This document shows, one piece after another, positions 27,856 through 37,342 of a stretch of DNA of 64,000 bases. The stretch is from G963668435 sp963668435 (GTDB taxonomy: Bacteria; Latescibacterota; Latescibacteria; Latescibacterales; Latescibacteraceae). Position 1 is the stretch's first letter, and each line of letters begins with the position of its first letter. The stretch is taken from positions 310,001-374,000 of the forward strand of contig CAXXSC010000010.1 in assembly GCA_963668435.2 (NCBI GenBank), written 5' to 3'. Both the position numbers and the translations under genes were made by a program. The notes beneath the pieces were generated by a model. That model made no database searches. It saw only the letters and a list, made by a program, of their open reading frames with translations, and was not told the origin of the DNA.

Positions 27856-28044
27856 CTATTCTGTGCAGTTGTTGTCTGAGTCTTCGTTCTGATGTTCGAG
27901 TATCTCGATCAGGCGATGAAGCATGGTCTGGGTGTAGTGAAGTTCCCGTTCGAGACGGTCCAGACGACGCTCGATCGTCTTCTCGTTGTTCTCTTTCTCA
28001 CTGATGATATGTGTCTGCTGCAGAAGGTTGCTGAAGATTCCCAT
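27856..28044 (-). CDS. Small coiled-coil protein, unknown
   Basis: A 62-residue polar protein starting MGIFSNLLQQTHIISEKEN, with a long heptad-like helix (ERRLDRLERELHYTQTMLHRLIEILE) and an acidic tail. The ATG at 28044 has AGGGGA six bases upstream; the longer in-frame extension has no such support and overlaps the regulatory gap. It ends 13 nt before arfB. No family recognised. Confidence 0.6.
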   Translation of the reverse strand: MGIFSNLLQQTHIISEKENNEKTIERRLDRLERELHYTQTMLHRLIEILEHQNEDSDNNCTE

Positions 28045-28259
28045 GTCGTTTCCCCTGTTCACACCGATCACAGCCGGTGCTATTAATTCATGTTTTCCAG
28101 TGTAAATCACTTTTAAATAACGGCAAAAAGTTAAATGCGCAGGGCTGAAATAAGCGCATACTTCAGTATATTGGAAATGAGTTGTGAAGTAAAGCATAAT
28201 GTGACGAAGTGTATCAAGCGGGAAAATTCACAGATGCCTTTGCCAATGGAAGAAAACGT

Positions 28260-28288
28260 TTGATTTTATCCTCAAAAAGTCATAGGAT
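28260..28288 (+). promoter_or_regulatory. Candidate promoter of the NCS1 permease operon
   Basis: TTGATT, 17-bp spacer, TAGGAT, about 40 nt upstream of the permease ATG, in the 284-bp divergent gap. The rest of that gap shows no recognisable RNA or operator. Confidence 0.35.
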
Positions 28289-28328
28289 ACACTATCTTTG
28301 ATGACTGAATGATGATAAAGGAGGCGGC

Positions 28329-29660
28329 ATGGCAGAACTGGTCGAAAAAAGAAGTGTAGAACGGGTTCCCCTTCAGGAACGGACAAGCGGATTCTGGGCC
28401 ATGCTCATGCTCTGGGCCGGTTTTTCAATCTCGGTCGCCCGTCTCTGGCAGGGCGGCGTTATCACCACAATGGGATTCTGGACAGCAATCGCGGCCCTTT
28501 TCCTGTCGCAGATATTCTGGACCTATGTGGCCATCGGCGCTGTCATGGGTGCGAAAGAAGGCTTGCCGGGAACAATGATTGTCCGCGCGTCTTTCGGCCT
28601 GAACGGGCGCATACTTCCCTCTATCCCTCTCATTATCGGCACTGTCGGCTGGTTCGGCCTCCAGCTCGGTATTACAGTCTCGGCACTGAACATCATGATC
28701 GAGAACCTCTACGGTAACATAGCCATCCCCATACAGCTTCAATATGTTGTATGGGGCATTCTCATGGGTGTTGCCTCGATCTATGGTTACCGTGTTGTGA
28801 TGTGGTTCCAGAAATTCGTCTCCCCCCTCTTGATCCTTCTCATCCCCTGGATGCTGTATAAAATGTTCGCCAATTACGATGTTCTGGCTGAGCTCAGCAG
28901 ACCCGGTGACGGCAAGATGGGATTTTTCGAGGCGGTCACCATGCTGGTTGGAGGGCAACTCGCCATGGTCCTCACCGCTGCCGATTCCTCACGCTATACG
29001 AAATCATCACGCACCGCGATCTGGAGTTATATGGCTGCCACTTGGCTGATCGGCACCGTAATGTTCGTCATTGGCATGATGGGCGCTGTTCTGGTCGGTG
29101 CAAGCGACCCGGCAAGCATAGTCGACAAACTCGGTCTCGGTTTTCTCGGCGTACTGATCGTTGTGCTCTCGGCCTGGTCGACCAACTGCCTCAATCCCTA
29201 CTGGGGCGGGATCGCACTTTCGACACTCACCGCCGGAACACGATGGTCGAAAGACGGCATCCCAAGGGTGACAGCAACCTCGATCATTGTCGCTATCGGA
29301 ACGTTCCTCACGGTAATCGGCATTTACAGCATAGGCGGCTTTCTCGCGTTTGTCGGCGTTCTCGCCGCCACACTCGGCCCGGCAAACGGTATTGTTATCG
29401 CCGACTATTTCTTCCTCCGCGGCAAAGGCAACAACCGTCTCGATGCCGAAGAGCTGGTGAAAACCGGCGGCAAATACTGGTATAGGAACGGCTGGAATCC
29501 TGTCGCGATCGCGGTCTGGGTTATCGGTGTTATCTATACATTCGCATTCAAAAATGTCTATGTCCTGATCACCCCGGTCAGCACACAGATACTGTCAGGC
29601 ATCCTCTATTACGTTCTCATGAAAACAGCGGGCAAAAAATATTATGATGCAAGCCTATAA
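28329..29660 (+). CDS. NCS1-family cytosine/purine-type permease
   Basis: A 443-residue integral membrane transporter with about 12 helices, of the nucleobase:cation symporter-1 family (CodB, PucI, allantoin and hydantoin permeases). Recognisable stretches are the N-terminal RVPLQERTSGFWAMLMLWAG, GLPGTMIVRASFGLNG, IGTVGWFGLQLG, and LSAWSTNCLNPYWGGIALSTLT in helix 8. The substrate is probably a nucleobase or related N-heterocycle. AGGAGG lies four bases before ATG. The flavin oxidoreductase gene follows after 36 nt, so the pair may import and reduce one compound. Confidence 0.88.
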   Translation: MAELVEKRSVERVPLQERTSGFWAMLMLWAGFSISVARLWQGGVITTMGFWTAIAALFLSQIFWTYVAIGAVMGAKEGLPGTMIVRASFGLNGRILPSIPLIIGTVGWFGLQLGITVSALNIMIENLYGNIAIPIQLQYVVWGILMGVASIYGYRVVMWFQKFVSPLLILLIPWMLYKMFANYDVLAELSRPGDGKMGFFEAVTMLVGGQLAMVLTAADSSRYTKSSRTAIWSYMAATWLIGTVMFVIGMMGAVLVGASDPASIVDKLGLGFLGVLIVVLSAWSTNCLNPYWGGIALSTLTAGTRWSKDGIPRVTATSIIVAIGTFLTVIGIYSIGGFLAFVGVLAATLGPANGIVIADYFFLRGKGNNRLDAEELVKTGGKYWYRNGWNPVAIAVWVIGVIYTFAFKNVYVLITPVSTQILSGILYYVLMKTAGKKYYDASL

Positions 29661-29696
29661 TACGCATCATGACAGAAAACCTAAAGGAGCAGCTGA

Positions 29697-31655
29697 ATGA
29701 ACTACAAAAACCTATTCTCCCCCATCATGATAGGAACATGCAAATGTCCAAATAGAGTCGTCATGGCACCGATAAATAACGGCCTATTAAGCACTGATGA
29801 GACCTGGCCGATGCGTACTGTCCGCTATTACGAGGAACGTGCCAAAGGAGGCACCGGCCTGATCATTACAGGAGCGGTCCGTGTCAGCGAGCTTGCCGGT
29901 ATCCCCAAGGTCGGGATCTTTCACGAACGATACATCCCCTCGCATAAAAAACTTGTCGACCGTATACATCAGTACGACACGAAAATATTCTGCCAGCTCA
30001 CCCTGAACGGCGGCAAAGTCGGCAAAGAGGCGCCATCCGCGATATACAATCCGGCCTATCCATGCCGTCCACCCGAACTGACGACTGATCAGCTTGACGA
30101 GCTTGTGGAGGATTTCATCCGCGCGGCCGGTTTCGCCCGTGAGGCCGGTTACGACGGTGTCGAGATCCACGGCGGCCACACCTACTTTGTCGGCTCGATG
30201 ATGTCACCCTCGACCAACAGGCGAACTGACAAGTACGGCGACGGATTCGAGGGACGTATGAAATTCCCAACCGATGTCCTCAACGGCATCCGCGAACGTT
30301 TTGGTGATTTCCCCGCGGGCATCAAGTTCAGCGCTTACGAGGAACTTCCCGGCGGTATCGACGAGGAGCTCGGTATCAGGATTGCGGAACATCTCACGGC
30401 ACTGAATCCCGCATACCTTCATGTCAGCGCAACCTCGACCTCACTGATGATCAAGAGCCGCTATTCCTCGGTACCCCAGATGTATATCGGACGCAATACG
30501 CTCATGCCGCTTTCCGACAACGTGAAAAAAGTCAGTGGCGATGTTCCGGTCATGGCCACCGGCGGCATCATGGTTCCGGAGGAGGCCGAGCAATTTATCG
30601 AGGATGGACGCTGTGATATGGTCGCGGTCGGACGTGCGGTTGTCGCCGATCCTCATTGGGCGAACAAGGCCAGGGAAGGTAAAGACAGGCTGATCGCACC
30701 ATGTATCCGCTGTAATGTCTGTTACGAACAACTCTGGTTCAGCGAGCCGCTGATCTGCACCATGAACCCCTATGTTTCCCACGAATCAGAACAGGAACTT
30801 ACGCCAGCAGTCAGGAAAAAGAACGTGCTCGTGGTCGGCGCAGGCCCTGCCGGAATCAGGTGCGCGGTGACAGCGGCACGACGGGGCCATGCGGTGACTC
30901 TCTGCGACAAAAGCGAACATATCGGCGGCATGGTCTATCCGGGCAGCAGGCCGGCGTTCAAGGATGAGCTTAAACTGGTGCTCGACCATTACGAGGCCGA
31001 GATAGCCGACAGCGGGGTCACGCTCAAGCTGGGCTGCGAAGTCACGCCCGAAATGGTCGAAAAGGATACACCGGACGCTATCGTTATTGCAATCGGCGCG
31101 AAAGCGGTCAAACCGCCAATTCCCGGCATCGATAAAAAACATGTCGTGTCGGCCCTCGATGTTCTCGAAAATGCGGGTAAGTTCAGTGGCAAGACCGCGG
31201 CAATCATCGGCGGCGGCGAGGTCGGCTGCGAAACAGCCTGTCATCTGGCCGATCATGGATTCACGGTAACAGTAGTCGAAATGCTTTCAGATATCATGGC
31301 GGAGAGCTCGAAGATCACGAAAAACCATATGGACCTCCTGCTCGAAGCCAGACCAATTACAGTCATAACGGGCACACCGGTAACCGCTGTCACCGACGAG
31401 GGTATAGAGGTAAAACTTAAAAGCGGCAAGTTGTGGGGTATCGAGGCAGACCTCGTGGTCTACGCTTCCGGTATGGCGGGACATCTCCAGAGTTCGGGCA
31501 GTTCGGGCCCTGCAATGAAAGTCACCGCAAAAACAGGCCTTATCCCGGAGCTTTCCATGAAAGCCGAGGAAGTGCATATCATCGGCGACTGCTGCGGCCC
31601 GGCACGTATCCTCGAGGCCACCAAGGCCGGTGAGGAAATCGGACGCTGGCTGTAG
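29697..31655 (+). CDS. FMN/Fe-S/FAD oxidoreductase, 2,4-dienoyl-CoA reductase family
   Basis: A 652-residue enzyme of the NADH:flavin oxidoreductase group (2,4-dienoyl-CoA reductase, trimethylamine dehydrogenase, BaiCD/BaiH). The N-terminal old-yellow-enzyme barrel has GYDGVEIHGGHTYFVGSMMSP, STNRRTDKYG and a phosphate site MATGGI. A four-Cys iron-sulfur motif follows (Cys336, 339, 342, 354; CIRCNVC). The C-terminal FAD/NAD(P) domains have GAGPAG at 381-386 and IIGGGEVGCE near 506. It should pass electrons from NAD(P)H to a double bond in a small substrate. Co-transcribed with the NCS1 permease. Confidence 0.92.
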   Translation: MNYKNLFSPIMIGTCKCPNRVVMAPINNGLLSTDETWPMRTVRYYEERAKGGTGLIITGAVRVSELAGIPKVGIFHERYIPSHKKLVDRIHQYDTKIFCQLTLNGGKVGKEAPSAIYNPAYPCRPPELTTDQLDELVEDFIRAAGFAREAGYDGVEIHGGHTYFVGSMMSPSTNRRTDKYGDGFEGRMKFPTDVLNGIRERFGDFPAGIKFSAYEELPGGIDEELGIRIAEHLTALNPAYLHVSATSTSLMIKSRYSSVPQMYIGRNTLMPLSDNVKKVSGDVPVMATGGIMVPEEAEQFIEDGRCDMVAVGRAVVADPHWANKAREGKDRLIAPCIRCNVCYEQLWFSEPLICTMNPYVSHESEQELTPAVRKKNVLVVGAGPAGIRCAVTAARRGHAVTLCDKSEHIGGMVYPGSRPAFKDELKLVLDHYEAEIADSGVTLKLGCEVTPEMVEKDTPDAIVIAIGAKAVKPPIPGIDKKHVVSALDVLENAGKFSGKTAAIIGGGEVGCETACHLADHGFTVTVVEMLSDIMAESSKITKNHMDLLLEARPITVITGTPVTAVTDEGIEVKLKSGKLWGIEADLVVYASGMAGHLQSSGSSGPAMKVTAKTGLIPELSMKAEEVHIIGDCCGPARILEATKAGEEIGRWL

Positions 31656-31749
31656 GAGAACTCAAGGTTCAAGGATAAAAATCCAAGGAATCAGCCACAG
31701 ATATCACAGAGTATACTGAGAAAAGATCGATTTTCAAAAGAAAGCAATG

Positions 31750-31781
31750 AGGGGATAACCGGCAAATAGCGGCTATCCCCT
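31750..31781. terminator. Strong hairpin between convergent genes
   Basis: Imperfect 13-bp inverted repeat (AGGGGATAACCGG with GCGGCTATCCCCT, 7-nt loop) centrally placed between the convergent flavin oxidoreductase and SDR genes. Neither side has a proper T-run, so it is only a possible bidirectional terminator. Confidence 0.45.
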
Positions 31782-31813
31782 TATGTTATCTGATTAAAGG
31801 TGCCCTTAACTTT

Positions 31814-32611
31814 TCACCATGAGCGGTAGCTGGGCGCTGGAACGGGCTGCTGGAGACCATCAACCGGAATATGACGGCCGTTTATCCAGTTCGCCCGTGG
31901 AGAGGCAAGGAAAACGACCGCATCGGCCACCTCCTCGGGATACCCGAGCCGTCCCATGGGAAAGCCCTCGCGCTGGTATGTCTCGAATTCCTCTGGATTT
32001 TTCTGCCGCCATTTTTCCCAGATGCCGTCGGGACTGATCATGGAACCGGGTGAAATGGTATTGACACGGATTTTATAGCGTGAAAGCTCAAGCGCCAGCG
32101 GTTCCGCGAGGAAAATCAGCGAGTTTTTCGCGGCACCGTACTGGCTGCCCTTGGCGAGCTGTTTAAGCCAGCCGGAGACAGAGGCGATATTCACTATCGC
32201 GCCGCCACCCCGTTTCTTCATTTCCGGTACAACAAGGCGTATCATCCTGATAGTCTGGAATACGATGTTGTCGAATGTCTTGAGCCAGTCCTCGTCAGTT
32301 GCCTCGAACAGGCTGTTACCGAAACGCTTGCCGACATTGTTAACCAATATGTCGATGCCGCCCAGTTCCTCCGCGGCAAAAGCCACGACACATTCCGCAT
32401 CCCCGGCATTACAGACATCGGCCTTGATTCCCGCAGCCTGAACACCGGTGCCTTTAAGTTCCGCGACAACCTCAGCGATTCGCTCCTCGCTGTCGATCGA
32501 ACAGACCACAACGCCACAGCCTTCAGCGGCAAACGTTCGCGCAGTCCTGAGACCGAGACCGTTGGTCCCGCCTGTTATAAGCGCGACCTTATCCTTGAGT
32601 TTCAAATCCAT
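31814..32611 (-). CDS. Short-chain dehydrogenase/reductase
   Basis: A cytoplasmic 265-residue classical SDR. The cofactor loop is GGTNGLG at 14-20, followed by ILVNNVG, the catalytic Ser in IVNIASVSG, and Tyr and Lys in QYGAAKNS. The C-terminal INGRHIPVDGL is normal. The Asp/Ser after the second strand (VVVCSIDSEE) does not settle NAD versus NADP. No substrate is indicated; it lies 66 nt downstream of the thymidylate-synthase-like gene on the same strand. Confidence 0.9.
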   Translation of the reverse strand: MDLKLKDKVALITGGTNGLGLRTARTFAAEGCGVVVCSIDSEERIAEVVAELKGTGVQAAGIKADVCNAGDAECVVAFAAEELGGIDILVNNVGKRFGNSLFEATDEDWLKTFDNIVFQTIRMIRLVVPEMKKRGGGAIVNIASVSGWLKQLAKGSQYGAAKNSLIFLAEPLALELSRYKIRVNTISPGSMISPDGIWEKWRQKNPEEFETYQREGFPMGRLGYPEEVADAVVFLASPRANWINGRHIPVDGLQQPVPAPSYRSW

Positions 32612-32677
32612 TATTATTCCTCTGTCATTTCGTTCCCGGTATCTGATTCATATTTTACAGATTAGTTCAACCTGCGA

Positions 32678-33676
32678 TCAGAGACCGTATTTAGCATCCT
32701 GTTCGGCAATTTTCTTCTTTATAACCGGTTTCGCCTCCTCGAAGAAAGGCTGGGCGAACTCTAATGTCCAGCTGCGATCCTCGAAATTCTCGCGGCTGAA
32801 CAGAAGCTTTATGAAACCGTTGAAAAATTCCTCGAAATAGCTCCCGTAAATATGATAAGAATCGGATTCGTCGATAAAACGGCCGAGAAGGATTTCCTCA
32901 CCGCGAAGCTCCGATATCCTTGCCGCAAGTTTCTTTCCGAGGTCGATGAACGCGAAATCGTTCATGAATGCCGCTTTAAAAGCGTCCCGGCTCCTGAAAC
33001 GCATATTGAGATTGAGACGCGGCACATTATTCTCATCAACGAGAATCCTTCCCCACAGCGACTGCCAGCAGGCGGGATCATAGGCACCGAGATCCATCCA
33101 GGGCTGCCAGGATATCATCTGCGCCCGTCTTGTATAGGGAGATGCCGCAAGTGCCTGCGCCATACCCTCGAACTGATCGACAGGCACATCGATCCCCGGC
33201 ACACGGTACGCGAACATGCGCTCGTTATAGGTATATTCCCAACGGTTGTCATCGGGATCCTCAGGGTCGCGGATCCAGTGGTTCTTAATTCCATCGACAA
33301 CCTCCTGACGGTATTCTTCGAGATCCTCCAGGCCGCCGGGGAATGAACGGTGGATCATCGGTTCTGACAGGGGATCGGCAACCACCGTTGTCATGGTAGA
33401 ATCGAGACTTGGTGGATCGTCCTCCTTATCGTACTGGGTCTTGATAAGAATACCGTATACAAAAAGTGCGATAAGCGAGTTTTCCCATGCCTCGGGCAGG
33501 CAGGAACCAGAGGCTGTCAGTACCGGGACCTGTCCGCCACCTGGCGGCACAAGCACCGAAATATTACCCTCGGCACGTTTCTGCTCGGCAAGAGTGGTCA
33601 TTTTGGCAATTTCACCGGATTTATCGGGGAAAAGACGGGCAAGAGCATGTTCGTTATCTTTGTGAGGTCCTGTCAT
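32678..33676 (-). CDS. Thymidylate synthase-family protein, methanogen-like form
   Basis: A 332-residue protein whose C-terminal half carries the thymidylate synthase/dCMP hydroxymethylase active site in the divergent wording seen in methanogen enzymes. It has paired Arg (YTRRAQ, 183-184), the nucleophile Cys203 in DPACWQSLWGRI, RSRD at 228-231 followed by AFKAAFMND, and the HxY element in DSYHIYGSY (His275, Tyr277). The first 160 residues are unlike classical ThyA and less conserved to my eye. Whether it makes dTMP or hydroxymethylates a pyrimidine is open. AAGGA lies seven bases before the ATG. No dfrA or other folate gene nearby. Confidence 0.75.
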   Translation of the reverse strand: MTGPHKDNEHALARLFPDKSGEIAKMTTLAEQKRAEGNISVLVPPGGGQVPVLTASGSCLPEAWENSLIALFVYGILIKTQYDKEDDPPSLDSTMTTVVADPLSEPMIHRSFPGGLEDLEEYRQEVVDGIKNHWIRDPEDPDDNRWEYTYNERMFAYRVPGIDVPVDQFEGMAQALAASPYTRRAQMISWQPWMDLGAYDPACWQSLWGRILVDENNVPRLNLNMRFRSRDAFKAAFMNDFAFIDLGKKLAARISELRGEEILLGRFIDESDSYHIYGSYFEEFFNGFIKLLFSRENFEDRSWTLEFAQPFFEEAKPVIKKKIAEQDAKYGL

Positions 33677-33881
33677 GATTGAATCCTTTACCGTGTCTGG
33701 ATTGTTTCAGGCGGGAGAAATAACGTCAACAGCTATACGAAGAGTAACAATAATTCACGGCAAAGGCAACTGTAATAAGATTAAAAAGGATGATACGGCA
33801 GAGTCGGGAAATCCATCCTTGTTTTCCGCTCCACAGATGGCTATTATATTGCCACAACAAACGGAAAACACGGAGAATGAC

Positions 33882-34595
33882 ATGCTGCATCTGACACGGA
33901 TCAACATCGACCGGGAGGCGTTCCCCACGGAGGAACATTACCCTTTCAACCTCAAGGTCATGCAAACGACAAAATCACTTGAGCTGAACACTGCTGTAAC
34001 CTGTTTTGTCGGTGAAAACGGCACCGGAAAATCCACACTTCTCGAGGCGGTCGCGCGGCGATGCAATATTCATATCTGGGGAGAGATCGAGCGTGAGCGG
34101 GCGGTCAAGAATCCCTATGAAAAAGCCATGTACTGTGCGGTAAATATCGAGTGGCGGGATGGACGTGTTCCCGGTTCCTTTTTTGCCTCGCAGACATTCA
34201 GAAATTACACGAAACTCATAGATGAATGGGCCGCTTCCGATCCCCTGGTGCTGAGCCATTACGGCGGCAAATCACTTATGACCCAGTCCCACGGCCAGTC
34301 ACTCATGGCGTATTTCAGGAACCGTTATAAAATCAAGGGTATTTATTTTCTCGACGAGCCCGAAACGGCACTTTCACCGAAAACACAGGTTGAACTGCTC
34401 GAGCTCGTTCAGGAAATGAGTGCAGCAGGACATGCACAGTTTCTGATCGTGACACACTCCCCTATTCTGCTCGCCTGCCCCGGAGCAACTATCTACAATT
34501 TCGATACTGCACCGATCGAGACAGTAGCATACGAGGAAACGGAACATTTCAACGTGTACCGCGATTTTCTCACAAGCGTTCAGAAGAGCATGTAA
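33882..34595 (+). CDS. Small ABC-type ATPase, COG3910-like
   Basis: A 237-residue soluble ATPase: Walker A GENGTGKST, a short signature-like QSHGQSLM, Walker B GIYFLDEPETALS and the switch His in FLIVTHSPILL. Proteins of this size and motif wording are usually annotated as predicted AAA/ABC ATPases of unknown role, and there is no transporter partner here. The ATG at 33882 has GGAG six bases upstream, whereas the open frame extends upstream without a start signal across the divergent gap. Function unknown. Confidence 0.8.
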   Translation: MLHLTRINIDREAFPTEEHYPFNLKVMQTTKSLELNTAVTCFVGENGTGKSTLLEAVARRCNIHIWGEIERERAVKNPYEKAMYCAVNIEWRDGRVPGSFFASQTFRNYTKLIDEWAASDPLVLSHYGGKSLMTQSHGQSLMAYFRNRYKIKGIYFLDEPETALSPKTQVELLELVQEMSAAGHAQFLIVTHSPILLACPGATIYNFDTAPIETVAYEETEHFNVYRDFLTSVQKSM

Positions 34596-34808
34596 CTGTG
34601 GGGATATAATCGGTTAATTAACTGGATCAACAGAAAAGTCAAAGGTATCTCTCTAATAGCTCGCTTTTCAGACATGAGCGACAAATTGAAGTGCCCTGAT
34701 ATATTAATGGAAATAACAGCTTATCAAGACGATAAGTCTAATGTCCAATAACGTGGTAAGACACTGAAAATACGCGCGATGGCAAAAAGAGAATTAATAG
34801 AGCGGCCT

Positions 34809-35747
34809 TTAAATCATACCGTCCCGTTTCATCCGGCTGTCATATCCCGGAGGCAGCGGGACTTTCATCATCCAGAGGAGCTTTTTCGATACATCCGAGC
34901 CGTTGATGTTGGTATGTGGTGTTATGCCGTTGGCAGGAACCTTATAGGCCGAGCCCGGAGGAAAAATCCTTCTCTGGCTTCCGACCTGAATACTCATGTC
35001 GCCATCGATACCGATCCAGACCTCCTCGATTCCAGGATCATGGACATGGGGCGGCACCCAGCTTTTGGGCTCATACATGACCGGGTTAAACGAGAAAAGC
35101 ACAGCAAGGCCGTCCTCACGCGAGAAAAGCAAGTTCTCGTTTTCAACCCTGCGGATATTTGTACTGATATCATTGTCATATTCATATTTGACAACAATGG
35201 ATTTCCGGGGTCGGAAACCATCTGGGATGGGCTCTTCAATAATATAATATGTAAGCGGTTTATCACCGGTATTTGTGACGATGAACTCCACATCCGGAGG
35301 AACAATCACTCCTATGCCAGCATATAGCTCAGACGATTCCCTGTCCGCATCTATCACGCCCTCACCCGAGATAATATACCATATCTGCTGATATTTGCGG
35401 AATGTCTTCGGGCGGGTTGATCCGAGCGCTTTCAGTTCAGCATAAGCAATTCGATTGAGATCGACAAGCACGGCACCTTTTTTCTTTGGCTCAAGCGGAT
35501 CACCCTCAAGTTTCGTCAGTATATCCCATACAGTTAATGATCCGCCAACTTTCGTACCTTTCCGATCCTGCCAGTTCGCCATGAAAAAATCGATTTCAGG
35601 GTGTTTCCTAACCTGACGCATTCCAAACTGAGCCGTTTCCGTGAGAGCTTCCTCATAATGCGGCTGCAGTTTGTAAAACCTGGAGCTATACGACGCTGCA
35701 AGTGCCGTAACGGTGAATACCACTGTCAATATCATTCGAGCTGTCAT
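34809..35747 (-). CDS. Exported two-cupin-domain protein
   Basis: A 312-residue protein with a likely N-terminal signal or anchor (MILTVVFTVTALAASYSS). The second cupin has a full metal motif: PPHVHDPGIEEVWIGIDGDM (His, His, Glu) and FPPGSAYKVPANGITPHTN (His). The first cupin (YQQIWYIISGEGVIDAD to FIVTNTGDKPLTYYII) has lost most ligands. Possible roles are sugar-acid isomerase, dioxygenase or binding protein. GAGG lies five bases before ATG. The 213-bp stretch on its downstream side shows no further gene. Confidence 0.75.
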   Translation of the reverse strand: MTARMILTVVFTVTALAASYSSRFYKLQPHYEEALTETAQFGMRQVRKHPEIDFFMANWQDRKGTKVGGSLTVWDILTKLEGDPLEPKKKGAVLVDLNRIAYAELKALGSTRPKTFRKYQQIWYIISGEGVIDADRESSELYAGIGVIVPPDVEFIVTNTGDKPLTYYIIEEPIPDGFRPRKSIVVKYEYDNDISTNIRRVENENLLFSREDGLAVLFSFNPVMYEPKSWVPPHVHDPGIEEVWIGIDGDMSIQVGSQRRIFPPGSAYKVPANGITPHTNINGSDVSKKLLWMMKVPLPPGYDSRMKRDGMI

Positions 35748-35960
35748 CAGGACCTCTGTTTGGATGTTTCTTTAGTCCACTAAAAATAATATTTTATTCG
35801 GTCACGGGCAAACTTTTAATCCCCCGACTTAAAACACCTTCAGGATTCTTAACATCTTTATGTATGGTAAATACGTATAAATGTCACTATATTATACGGG
35901 TAATATGAATAAATATGACTTTTATTAACGTTCCTGAAATTTAAAAAAATGGACATATTA

Positions 35961-36719
35961 ATGAGACGAATTACTACCTTACTGTTTCTTACGCTTGTAA
36001 TCATCTTCGGTTGCGAAACTCAACGAATACAGAGCAGATGGATCGACCGTGATATCACCATCGATGGTATCGATACGGAATGGAGAGGCGCACGTTTCCT
36101 GATCGACAAGAAATATATGACTGTCGGCGTCATGAATGATGACAAACACCTTTACCTGCGTCTGTCGACACCGAATATCGCAATCCAGAATCTCATTGCC
36201 TACAATGGCATGACACTTGCTATTGAAGCGCCGTGGAGCAAAGGCGAAAAACTCAAAATCACTTATCCGGTGGGTTCAGCAAACGCTGAGCCAGACAGCC
36301 TTGACAGCTGGGACAGAGATGAAACAGATAAACGGCTGAAAGAGAAACTTGAAAACGGATACCTTGTTTTTGAACAGAAAGATTCATCACAAACACTCAC
36401 AGTTTCTGAAGCTGAAAAACAGGGCATCCTGATTGGAATGAGCATTGAAGACGACATCCTCGTCTATGAGTTGAAAATTCCCGTAAACAGGCAGGTGGCA
36501 GACCTGTTCAAACTTAATGTCGAACCGGGAAAATCAATAGGTGTCGGTGTGAACGTTGATTCCGCAGCAAAAGAAAGGCCGGAAGACGAATATACCAGAC
36601 GGAACAGAGAGGCTAACGACCGCTTGACAACATACAGACGGAGGCCCCAACAGCAGGCCCGTCAGATACGAATGTCTCTCGATTTCTGGGTGCGAGTCGA
36701 TCTCGCAAAGAAAATTTGA
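35961..36719 (+). CDS. Lipoprotein with CBM9/DOMON-like beta-sandwich
   Basis: A 252-residue predicted lipoprotein (MRRITTLLFLTLVIIFGC leader with lipobox Cys). The segment DITIDGIDTEWRGARFLIDKKYMTVGVMNDDKHLYLRLSTPN is typical of family 9 carbohydrate-binding-like or DOMON folds, which bind sugars or haem. The C-terminal part is charged, with an Arg/Gln-rich stretch before MSLDFWVRVDL. A start four codons upstream (35949) is possible; neither has a strong ribosome-binding site. The upstream 200-bp divergent gap is AT-rich, without a clear promoter match. Confidence 0.6.
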   Translation: MRRITTLLFLTLVIIFGCETQRIQSRWIDRDITIDGIDTEWRGARFLIDKKYMTVGVMNDDKHLYLRLSTPNIAIQNLIAYNGMTLAIEAPWSKGEKLKITYPVGSANAEPDSLDSWDRDETDKRLKEKLENGYLVFEQKDSSQTLTVSEAEKQGILIGMSIEDDILVYELKIPVNRQVADLFKLNVEPGKSIGVGVNVDSAAKERPEDEYTRRNREANDRLTTYRRRPQQQARQIRMSLDFWVRVDLAKKI

Positions 36720-36810
36720 TATAATCATACTAATTTGACATCAGGCAGCAGCTGTATTCTCCAAAACAATTGACCGTTCTAAGTCAGCCAATAACCGAAA
36801 GAGGTTGGAA

Positions 36811-37152
36811 ATGAAATGGCAGTTTTCTGTATTACTTCTCCTTACACTGGTACTCGCGGGCGGATGCTTTCTCGAAAACGACGATGATAACTTTAAAGTC
36901 TATGGATACATAAAAGATGAAGATGGTGATCCGATCCGCTATGTGTATGTGAGTCTCGGAACCAGACTGGCGGTCACCAACTCAGTTGGACGTTATACTT
37001 TCAATGAGGTTGCATACGGCAGTTATAAGATCGAAGCCTTTATTGACACCGACGTTTACGCATACTCTTTTAGATATACGTTCGAACCAACCCAATACAC
37101 GCTTGTTGTCGATAAAGACAAAAAGGTCAACTTCACAGGGAAACCCCGGTAG
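36811..37152 (+). CDS. Small lipoprotein with carboxypeptidase-regulatory-like domain
   Basis: A 113-residue protein with a leader and lipobox (LLLTLVLAGGC), an acidic linker (LENDDDN), and one beta-sandwich of the carboxypeptidase-regulatory/CnaB-like kind (VYGYIKDEDGDPIRYVYVSL, TNSVGRYTFNEVAYGSYKIEA). AGAGG lies six bases before ATG, and the in-frame TTG at 36805 is not needed. It follows the previous lipoprotein by about 90 nt on the same strand. Surface adhesion or a structural role is possible. Confidence 0.65.
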   Translation: MKWQFSVLLLLTLVLAGGCFLENDDDNFKVYGYIKDEDGDPIRYVYVSLGTRLAVTNSVGRYTFNEVAYGSYKIEAFIDTDVYAYSFRYTFEPTQYTLVVDKDKKVNFTGKPR

Positions 37153-37177
37153 AGTAACTTCATAACAACCATATATT

Positions 37178-37209
37178 GCCTCATTTATCGGTCTATCGAT
37201 AAATGAGGC
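37178..37209. repeat. Perfect 13-bp inverted repeat
   Basis: GCCTCATTTATCG, a 6-nt loop, then its exact complement, 25 bp after the small lipoprotein gene. The hairpin is followed by CCAAAAAG on the plus strand and AATATATGG on the minus strand, so neither direction has the T-run of an ordinary terminator. Confidence 0.8.
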
Positions 37210-37342
37210 CCAAAAAGTAACGTCGAGCATTATACCTGCCGACACACCATGCCAGCACATTCATTGTATTCCAATTCACATTTTTCACGATTCTTACCCG
37301 TGACTCCGATTTACTGCTAACGAAAACAGCAGAAAAGCTGCA

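Noticed and set aside
33675..33881. N-terminal extension of the small ATPase frame
   Set aside because: Covers the divergent promoter gap, is unlike the family, and a good GGAG-ATG start exists at 33882.
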